A DNA stretch of 64,000 nt from Eublepharis macularius (taxonomy: Eukaryota > Chordata > Lepidosauria > Squamata > Eublepharidae): contig NC_072791.1 in the NCBI RefSeq assembly GCF_028583425.1, positions 43,035,368 through 43,099,367 of the forward strand, read 5' to 3'. The translations under genes and the position numbers were made by a program. Positions 56,013 to 64,000 of this stretch are shown here, piece after piece. Position 1 is the first letter of the stretch, and each line of letters opens with the position of its first letter. The notes beneath the pieces were generated by a model. It did no database searches. It saw nothing but the letters and a program-made list of their open reading frames with translations, and was not told where the DNA came from.

Positions 56013-58409
56013 AAAAAAACTGCAAGGCAAACTTGTTTGGGTTTTTCTTTTTGTTATTTTTATTTATTTACAATGTGAACGGTAAGGAAGTTTCTAGGAC
56101 TGAAATAGGACACGCTGAGGACCAAGACAGAGATTCATTGCCCTGCTTTATGGAACTCCAGAGCACTGTTTCCATTCCGAAGCTAATATAATTCAGAGCA
56201 TGAGGTAACAGGCCTAAAGCTTGAGGGGTAGGAGTCTCAGTACAACGACAGTACCCACATGCGGACTTTCCTCTTGAATATCTATTATCTCCCCTCCCCC
56301 TGAAAGCATCATCTTCTATAGCTTGTGAATTCCTTCTGTGAAGGCTGAGATGGGGGTGTGTTTCTGCCTGCAAGATGCATTGGTGAGACTCAAAGAGGTG
56401 TGTGAAGCATAGACAGGCGCCTCCTCCCACAAGCATAACATCCCAGAACGCAGCCAGCTTGCTGGGATTCTGAGCACATCGAGGCCAGGCAGCAGCCAGA
56501 GCACTGGCAGAAATTTAAATGTTTTCATCAACATTAATCACAAAGCAGCAATAATAAGAAGCACTATCTGTGCCCAGTGTGTGGAGAGGCAGTAGATCTA
56601 TCACCAAAGCTGTGCGTGCTGCCCAGCCCACTTCGTGAATTTGCCTGTTCAAGGTGAGGTTCCTTCATGTGTGTGTGTGTGTGCACGCACGTATGCACAC
56701 AGGTGTGACAAAAGAGAGAGACTTTGGTATAGCCTCTGTTTATTCAAATACATCTGAGGATGTACGCTTAGATGTGTTATCCGAGGAATGTGGCACATGC
56801 ACTTCTGAATTTGCATGACAGCCTTTAGCTGAAGAGGAAAGAAAACGGCATGAACTGTGAATCTGTGCCTTTATAGAGGTTAGAAAATAACACCTTACTG
56901 TGAATATCACTGAAACTTTATTCTTGGTTAGTTTCTTTTGATTTTGTCTTCTGTCATGAACAAAATCTAATGGCAATTTTCTGGCAATACAGCCCGGAAA
57001 ATCCACAACCAAAATCTAATGGCTTTTAAAAAAGAAAAATGTCACAATATTACACTGTTTTAATGATGAGATGAATGCTCATTTCATTAGAGAACAGCAG
57101 CTGCACAGATCGTTTACTGGACCAATCAGTATTAAGAAAGAGAAATTTCATGAAAACTGATTTCCTGAATTCAGGGATTCAAAGCAGAAGCCTTGTTGAA
57201 CATGTGCCTAAGCTGACAACACAGACACTGAGGCGGAAATTATTGCCTTTTTCCCAGACAGGGCTTTGTCATATGTTTTATTATTGCACCCACACCCACA
57301 CATACAGTAGCACATTTAGGAACATTTAAACATCATATCAACTAGGAAATCTGTAGTAACTTGTTGACTTGACTGTGTATGGTTTATAAGTGTTTACAAC
57401 TGGAGGATGTCCAAGTGAATATCCCTTTATTTTGCTATGTGTTGTTCATAGTGTTCTGTCTGGTTTGTGACTTCATATCTATTTATTGTTTATCTAGCAG
57501 TAATAAAATCCCATTATTGAACTTGAGTGTCAAGTCTTTAATATCCCAACTATATCGTTAGAGTAATAGGGAAGGCACCATATCACTGGTTTTCTCCTCT
57601 CCTCTCTCATTTGGCTCTCCTTGCCATCAGGTTGTGGAGTAGTGCCACCCACTAGACCTTGTATATATAGGAATAGAACCCGGTTTATATGTTAATCCTT
57701 TTGGTGCCAGTTTGCACTCTGGACGAGCTCAGAAGGACATCTCCTAGGGATAGAGGGTAGACACGGGTAACCAGTCAGGTAACACCATAACCTATAGGTC
57801 CTCAATGAAGATATTATGGCTATATGGATTATGGAAGACATGGATCGCTGTTGTATAGGATGTCTGCTCTTGGAATATATATATTACTGCTTGCCATTAT
57901 TAAGCATTTGTCTTGTTATATATTTCTGTGCATTATAGTGGCTCTATTTAGTATTTACACTGTTACATTTCTGTTTTAGGATTATATATCTTAAAGATAA
58001 AAGGTCAGTGGCTCAAGTGTTCAAGAACTCATTTGGGGGTGATGTTTATTGAGTACTTTATTGCTTGAGCTCTCCAAAGGATCATCTAGCACTGAGATCC
58101 TAGCAATTATACTAGTTAGGCTGCTTACATTTATTTTGTGTAAGGGTTGTTTGGACTGGTGGTATTTCGGACATGATCATGCAATTTTTGTGCTTCCAGA
58201 GCAACCATTCGTTCTATTGCATTGTTTTAAATAGTAAGCTTTCCAAATTTCTTATTTAGTTACCAACTTTAGTGTTGTACATAACTGCAGCATTATTACT
58301 ATTTTTTTCATCTCCCAGGAGCTGGAAATTATCTTTTTGGCAACATACTCCACTAGTTATCAACAGATGGAAGTTTAATGACCTTGCAAAGGCATTATAC
58401 AGTGCAGAT
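56013..58409. other. AT-rich sequence with a short (TG)n
   Basis: 56668-56683 is a short TG repeat. 57360-58385 is AT-rich and unassigned. No genes are supportable. Confidence 0.45.
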
Positions 58410-58527
58410 CAGGGCTTTTTTCTGGGAAAAGAGGTGGTGGAACTCTCAAGGGGGAACTGAGGGGAACTGAGGGGCAGGGCCACCAGACACATGAGTATTT
58501 TCGAGAGGTGGCTGAAAAAAAGCCCTG
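58410..58527. mobile_element. 118-bp hAT MITE
   Basis: It starts CAGGGCTTTTTTCTG and ends TGAAAAAAAGCCCTG, inverted ends, with a perfect 8-bp duplication GTGCAGAT (58402-58409 and 58528-58535). 'gggaactgaggggaactga' repeats inside. Very short, with no coding capacity. Confidence 0.92.
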
Positions 58528-58901
58528 GTGCAGATCTTAGTTGGGATAAAATATTTTAACAAATTTCAAAATTATATTTTTAAATTAAAATATGCCATAA
58601 GATAAAATAGCAAAACATGATCTGTTAAGGAGTTATTGAAGGAGATTAGTTCAACTATACACTAGCGACCAAAATTGTGGAAACCTTTTGGGAAAAGTGT
58701 ATTTATGAGGTTTGATGTCTCATAACACCACTTTTTTTTTTGGAGTAATACCATAAAATTATATATCAATGGAAAGATAATTTAATCAAGAATGTAATGC
58801 AATAACTTATATGATGGAAATTCTTTTAGAACAGTAGTTATAAAGAAGAAAATTGAAACACATAGAAAAAATGAGTTATACAACAATTCTAACCATGTCA
58901 G

Positions 58902-59258
58902 TTAATACTTAGTTGGGTAACCTTTTGCTTTAATTACGGCCTTACAACGCCTTCCCATGGAGTGAACCAAGTTTTTTAGTTCTGCAGCTGTTATAATGTG
59001 AAACCACGATTGAGTTATTGCTTCTATTAATTGCGGTTTATTGCTGGGTTGCTTCTCACTAACCAGTTTCTTTAGTCGGCTCCATAGATTTTCAATGGGG
59101 TTAAGGTCTGGGCTATTCCCAGGCCATTCCAACAGTGGAATATGATTATCTTGAAACCACTTTTTGCACACAGCAGCAACATGACATGGAGTTGAATCTT
59201 GATGAAATATAAATGCTTCATTATCTTGGAAAAGATCTCGGGTGGAAGGCTTCAGTTT
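58902..59258 (-). pseudogene. Tc1 transposase, C-terminal part
   Basis: The minus-strand frame reads 'PKLKPSTRDLFQDNEAFIFH', 'QDSTPCHVAAVCKKWFQ', 'IPLLEWPGNSPDLNPIENLW', 'RLKKLVSEKQPS' and ends 'RRCKAVIKAKGYPTKY' with a natural stop at 58902. The second catalytic Asp (QDSTPCH) and the Glu (NPIENLW) of the DDE triad are present with DD34E-type spacing. The N-terminal part lies beyond the L1, at 60996 upward. Confidence 0.93.
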
Positions 59259-59273
59259 GGGCTCAAGTATTTC

Positions 59274-60979
59274 TTTTTTTTTCTTTTTTTTTAAAGAATT
59301 TTTTATTGGATGGGTCAATATGTACATAAATCACCATACACCCTTTGTAACAACCATCACATTATATTATTCCCACCCATTCCCCCCCTTTTCAGTTGAC
59401 TTCCAACAGCTCTCCATTCCCTTCATTTATACTAAATCACTATCTCCCAAGGATAATGTTTTTACTACAAACAATACCAATTGTTAAAGATAATAAGCAA
59501 TTTGAAAAATGGCAAAGAAAGATTTTGAACTTTGTGTGGGCTGGGAAAAAACCTAGATTGAAAATGAAGGTATTATATGATGCCAAAGAAAGAGGTGGAT
59601 TACAATTACCAAATTTAAAACTATATCATGAAGCTATATGTTTGGTCTGGTTGAAGGAATGGATGGTGCTGAAAAACTATAAGCTTTTGGCTCTAGAAGG
59701 ATATAACAAGCATTTTGGATAGCATGCTTATTTATGGTATGATAAGGTGAAAGCAGATGCCGTGTTTTTGCATCATTTTGTAAGATGAAGTCTATTTATG
59801 GTATGGACAAAATACAAGAAATACCTGGAAGAGCAAACACCAATGTGGATTATACCTGCAGAAGCTGTAAATCCAAAGATGGAATATGCTGGGGAGGAGT
59901 GGCTGATGTATAAAGAAATTCTAGAAGTTAACCAGAATGTATATACTCTTTAAAAGAATGAAGAATTGCCATTTCAGTATGGTTGGTTTAAATATAGACA
60001 AATAAAAGATTTATATGATGTAGACCGTAGAAAAGTAGGTTTTAGGATGGTAAATTCAGAAACAGAAGAATGTTTACTCCAAGGGGGGGGGGGAATGATA
60101 TCTAAAGTATATAAGATTTTGTTGAAATGGTTTACAGAAGAGGAAGTTGTTAAAGTTCAAATGGTAAAATGGGCAATAAATTGTAATAAAGACATACCAA
60201 TGGAAGCTTGGGAGAAGTTGTAGAAAAATACAGTTAAAATTTCAGCATGTACCACTGTAAGAGAGAATGTTTATAAAATGATGTATAGATGGTATTTGAC
60301 ACCAAAGAAGTTAGCCAACGGTAATAGTCAAATGTCAGATAAATGTTGGAAATGTAAGAAACACGAAGGTTCATTTTATCATATGTGGTGGACATGTGAG
60401 AAAGCTAAGCAGTTCTGGGGAGAAATAATAGAAATTATGTCAGATGTTTTACAGAAAATTGTGAATAAATCCCCAGAATTGATGTTATTGTGTATGAACC
60501 TAGAAGAATTTGATAAAATGGACAGAATAATGGTGTTTTATATGATTACTGCGGCTAGAATGTGTTATGCATAACTATGGAAGACTCAAGAAATACCATC
60601 AGTGGAAGATTGGATTTTGAAAGTAATGAATACGGCTGAAATGGACAAGTTAACAAGAAAGTTAAAAGAACAAGACACTTTGGACTATGTTATGAACTGG
60701 GAGAAATTTAAGGATTACATGGGGGAAAAGTGGGACTTGAAAGGAAAAATGTGACCTTTGGATAATTGTTAGAAGGGGAGAATAGATCTTTACTTGTTTG
60801 TAATTAGCGATGGAAATATGATAGTATATGTTAAGAAGAATACAGTAATATTGAAATAAATATTAGAGATATATTTGGAATATGATAGAGATGAGTATAT
60901 CATGGTTATATTGTACTAAAGGTTAGCTTATGTTATATTATATAGTATATATTATAATGTAGAAATACTTAAGGTTATG
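59274..60979 (-). mobile_element. L1 LINE with 5' inversion (twin priming), inside the Tc1
   Basis: It is flanked by a 16-bp duplication TGGGCTCAAGTATTTC (59258-59273 and 60980-60995). The left ~165 bp (59274 to about 59440) is poly(T) plus an L1 3' UTR in reverse ('attttttattggatggg', 'gttgacttccaacagct', compare 35948-36060). The remainder, about 59441-60979, is L1 ORF2 and proximal 3' UTR in the opposite, plus, orientation. That head-to-head form is the known product of twin-primed reverse transcription. Confidence 0.9.
59441..60754 (+). pseudogene. L1 ORF2 C-terminal part, inverted segment
   Basis: It reads 'LPRIMFLLQTIPIV', 'KWQRKILNFVWAGKKPRLK', 'KERGGLQLPNLKLYHEA', 'WFKYRQIKDLYDVDRRK', 'LKWFTEEEVVKVQMVKWAI', the cysteine motif 'CWKCKKHEGSFYHMWWTC' and 'RIMVFYMITAARMCYA'. 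At least five in-frame stops or small shifts are present (about 59720, 59786, 59951, 60221 and 60572). It is homologous to 34441-35355 but carries much more upstream ORF2. Confidence 0.9.
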
Positions 60980-60995
60980 TGGGCTCAAGTATTTC

Positions 60996-61801
60996 ATTTA
61001 TGTATTTTGGGGCATTTATATTACCATTTATCACGCAAATTCTGCCCACACCTTTTGATGTCATACAACCCCATATCATAACACTAACTGGGTGTTTCAC
61101 GGTAGGTGTAATGCAATCAGGATGCAAATCTTCTCCGATTCTTCTTCTCACGTATTTTATGCCATCACTACCAAACAGGGAGATTTTGGTCTCATCACTC
61201 CAAATAACACTGTCCCATTGTTCCGCTGTCCAGTTAACATGGGTTTTAGCCCAGTTTAATCTTTTCAACCTTTGTTTGAGAGATAACAATGGTTTTTTTC
61301 ATGGAATTCTAGCATTAAGACCAAATTCCTCCAGTCTGCGCCGAACAGTCCTTGCACTCAACTTCACATTGAATTGTGCCATTTCGTTCTGTATGATTTT
61401 TGTTCTTTATGATTGCGCCATTTCATTCTGTATGATTTTCTTCTGTCACCTAGGCTCAGTCTCTCAGTTCTTCTATCATCCCTTGCTTGTGTGCACCTTT
61501 TCCTGCCTTTACCAGTCTGGTTTTGTGGTGATTGAGTTGCCTTATACCTCTTTAAAAATTTAGAAATGCCACCTTTGGTTAAGTTTCCACCTATTTTTCT
61601 TCTAATTTCTTCATAACTGTAGCCTTGTTCACTTAATAGTACTATTTTACATTGCTTTCTGGGTGACCAGTCAACTCTTTGTACCATTTCTTTAATTTTA
61701 TTACGTTTTACAAGCTCACTAAATGAAAGAACACAAACCAAACCAACCAACTTGATAGCAATCACATAACACACTGACAAATGACCTCCTCTCAGCTCCA
61801 A
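60996..61801 (-). pseudogene. Tc1 transposase, N-terminal part
   Basis: The minus-strand order is the paired-like DNA-binding region at 61700-61450 ('WSPRKQCKIVLLSEQGYSYE', 'IRRKIGGNLTKGGISKFLK', 'GRKRCTQARDDRRTERLSL'), then after frame changes 'ARTVRRRLEEFGLNARIP', then 'LKQRLKRLNWAKTHVNWT', 'SVIWSDETKISLFG' (first catalytic Asp) and 'WGCMTSKGVGRICVINGNI'. A 36-bp near-duplication at 61375-61440 ('atttcattctgtatgatttt' twice) and a stop in the linker ('ARIP*KK') break the frame. The three catalytic residues survive, but the ORF is disrupted by these changes and by the L1. Confidence 0.9.
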
Positions 61802-62140
61802 TACATGACATCAATAGCTGAATCCTACTGTGACCTGATTGGCTCATTGCCAAAACAAGATGACACCTGATTGGCTCTCTAAAGACTCATGCTCATTGGC
61901 TACATTCAAATGAAGGAAAGCTACTTCCTATCAACCTAAGCAAGTTGTGCTTCCTTTTCCTGGTTATTTGGCTATAACATTTGATAGAATACAGATAATT
62001 GAACAAATTTGTTGCATTACATTCTTGATTAAATTAGCTTTCCATTGATATATAATTTTATGGTAAAAGCAGTGTTATGAGCCATCAAACCTCAAAAATG
62101 CACTTTTCCCAAAAAGTTTCCACAATTTTGGCCACTAGTG

Positions 62141-62535
62141 TATATTGTGTTCTTGATATTTTACTAGATATGTGTTTGTACTTTTAAGGAACACCATCTT
62201 TTAGAGACCACTGAAGAAGAGTCTTTAGTTGAAACATGGGTGGTTTATGATTTTTATCTATACATTTTCTTACTTTGATCTACATGATATTTTAATTTTA
62301 ACTTATATATAAATATGTCTTATGTATTCATTAAAGCCAAACCGTTCTATTGGAATTATGTATCTTTCTGTGTATCTTATCTATCGCTCAACCTTTTTTT
62401 GGCTTATCAATCAAGAAAAATCAATTTAGTCCAAAGCTAAAGGCTTGTTTCTCTTTCTCTCAAATTTCCCCAAATATCGACTCATGCTCACCTATGTATA
62501 CAGACTTATAATGCCATACCAGGTTTGAGAAGTAC
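62141..62535. other. AT-rich, no recognisable feature
   Basis: Right flank of the Tc1; unassigned. Confidence 0.45.
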
Positions 62536-62602
62536 ACATGCAAAAGCCCTACAAATGCAAGATACCTGGGGGGGGGTGCATTTGTAGGGTCTTTGCATAT
62601 GT
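62536..62602. repeat. Short hairpin, ~24-nt arms
   Basis: 'gcaaaagccctacaaatgca' (62540-62559) pairs with 'tgcatttgtagggtctttgc' (62577-62596) with two mismatches, extended by flanking bases. The loop holds a run of G. Confidence 0.8.
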
Positions 62603-62859
62603 ATCATACAGCTGTCATCCAGACCCTGCCCCCAACAAGCTTACAAACAAGGCAAGCCAATGTCCTCTTTGCCTATTGTTGCCTCGCCGCAGCAATGGTG
62701 TTCAGAGATCTGCAGCCTCTGAATATGGAAGTTTAATCTAATCATTATCATCAACAGCTAGTGAGGAACCGATCTTCCAGAAATGTTAAAGTCCTTCTAA
62801 ATTAGAAGGCTACATCCTATAGCAACAAATTCCACAGTGAAGCAGTACTTCCTTTTATC
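62603..62859. other. No recognisable feature
   Basis: Unassigned. Confidence 0.4.
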
Positions 62860-63180
62860 TGTTGTGAACCCACTGCCCAAAAGCTTCATCCAGTGCCCCC
62901 AAGTCCTACTATCATGGGAGAGGAGAGAAATGTTCTAGCCATTTCACCATACCACACATAACGTTACAAATTTCTATTATGTCCCTCCTAAATAGTCTTT
63001 TCTCTTAACTCAAAAACCTTTCCTCACACTGTAGGTGCTCCAGCCCTATAATCATTTAACTTGTTCCAGGTCTACAATATTGTTTCTGTGATTACTATGG
63101 CCAGACCTGTACACAGTATTCCAAATGTGACTGCACCATATATCAACACAAGACTATTGAGATACTGGCAGATTTGTTGT
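62860..63180 (-). mobile_element. CR1 LINE 3' fragment
   Basis: Reverse of the CR1 terminal pattern: 'attatgtccctcctaaatag', 'aacctttcctcacactgta', 'ggtgctccagccctataatc', 'gtacacagtattccaaatgt' and 'gactgcaccatatatcaaca' are complements of the segments at 4745-4995. No ORF remains. Confidence 0.65.
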
Positions 63181-63485
63181 CAGTCTTTTTTCTAATAATT
63201 ACTAGCATAAAATATGCCTCCCCCCCCCCCAACCACTACTGCACAGAGTCAACATTTACATGGAACTCTTTACCACAATCCCCAGACTTCCCTGTGAAGA
63301 ATTATACTGAAGCCTAGTTCTTACGTGCGGGACTGCAAAAATCCAGAGAATTCTAAAGAAAAGAAATAACAGAATTCCCTTTGTACAACAAAAGCATGCA
63401 ACTGTAATGGGACTAAAACACAGTGGAGCCTCCATTTGCAAAGGCAGTTTACCTCTGACAATCATACTGGGAACAGTAGGGGATT

Positions 63486-63585
63486 GACAACATTTGGCTG
63501 GCCACTGTAAAAAAAATGCTAAGTTAGATGGTCTGGCCCATTTTGTAACAATTCTTATGTCCTTAATAAGATGAACTGCAGAGAA
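63486..63585 (+). repeat. CR1 3' tail fragment
   Basis: 'tttggctggccactgtaaaa', 'gatggtctggccca' and 'acaattcttatgtcctta' match the CR1-type terminal sequence. Confidence 0.55.
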
Positions 63586-64000
63586 AGCGGCAATATAAAA
63601 TACTAGACAGGGATTTGGAGGAGCTTCATGGAATCAGGAGGGGGAAAAACTAAGGAACAATAAGACAGGTTTTGTGGGCTTTAAAAGGATGAGTCAAGAG
63701 GGATGCAACAGCAGTTTGTAAATACCTGCTAAGAAGGAAGCTTGGCACTGAGTATTTAGTTAAGCAAGGGATAATTTATCCTCTGTATCAAAGGAATCGC
63801 ACAAAGTGGTCCAGATATATCACACATGCTTACTGTGGACAGGCAGCGCAGTACAACAGAAGATTTGAAATTCTGAAAGGCAATGTTAGCTGTCTTATGT
63901 TTCCTCTTTAGTTTCTTCTTTCAATCCCTTCAATCCTCTGGTACCAACCTCTTACAAAGACCAAAGATTACATCTGCCATTGCATGCCTCCATCCATATT
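63586..64000. other. No recognisable feature
   Basis: Unassigned to the window edge. Confidence 0.4.

Larger units (their letters stand above)
58660..62140 (-). mobile_element. Tc1/mariner transposon split by an L1
   Basis: The ends CACTAGCGACCAAAATTGTG and CACAATTTTGGCCACTAGTG are inverted and flanked by TA (58658-58659 and 62141-62142), the Tc1/mariner target duplication. Homology between the ends extends about 100 bp inward ('ttcccaaaaagtttcc', 'cataacacc'). Removing the L1 (59274-60979) and one copy of its 16-bp duplication leaves about 1.76 kb, the usual Tc1 size. Confidence 0.95.

Noticed and set aside
60979..61563. 194-residue plus-strand open frame
   Set aside because: Antisense shadow of the Tc1 transposase.
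1..64000. CRISPR arrays, operons, prophage or bacterial features
   Set aside because: The window is vertebrate nuclear DNA; no regularly spaced repeats or prokaryotic gene organisation are present.

Overview
The window reads as vertebrate nuclear DNA, most likely from a squamate reptile (lizard-type). The reasons are a spliced vertebrate gene and a dense mix of CR1, L2 and L1 LINEs, tRNA-derived and 5S-derived SINEs, hAT MITEs, a Tc1 element and Helitrons. There are no operons, CRISPR arrays or prokaryotic signals. The species call is inference from repeat type and gene identity; no search was run.

The only host gene I can support is the 3' part of ADCK1 (an ABC1/UbiB atypical kinase). It lies on the minus strand as four coding exons at 51945-52094, 51061-51258, 50212-50405 and 48682-48850, with matching phases, GT/AG borders and a stop codon. 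In mammals NRXN3 lies beyond the ADCK1 3' end, so 1-47 kb is probably the ADCK1-NRXN3 intergenic interval. The region from 52.1 kb to 64 kb is probably ADCK1 intron, because I find no upstream exon there.

Layout. 1-1.5 kb: the start of an LTR retrotransposon on the minus strand, with a 341-codon gag-like frame open at the window edge and a candidate 425-bp LTR. 1.5-7 kb: L2, CR1, SINE and MITE fragments. 7-10.2 kb: two Helitrons joined end to end, the second with a decayed PIF1-type helicase. 10-22 kb: mostly plain sequence with SINEs and two palindromic elements (16516-16736 and 19849-20050). 22-25 kb: two hAT elements with perfect 8-bp target duplications and an L2 reverse-transcriptase remnant. 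25-33 kb: SINEs, one of them invaded by two later elements. 33.3-36.8 kb: a three-layer nest, an L1 inside a solo LTR inside a hAT, each layer with its own target duplication. 37-47 kb: plain sequence, a hAT MITE and a second L2 remnant. 47-52 kb: ADCK1 exons and intronic repeats. 52-64 kb: a 5S-derived SINE, further SINEs, and a Tc1 transposon split by an L1 that carries a twin-priming inversion.

No functional system beyond ADCK1 and transposable elements is visible. The most informative content is the insertion history, which can be reconstructed to the base from target-site duplications.
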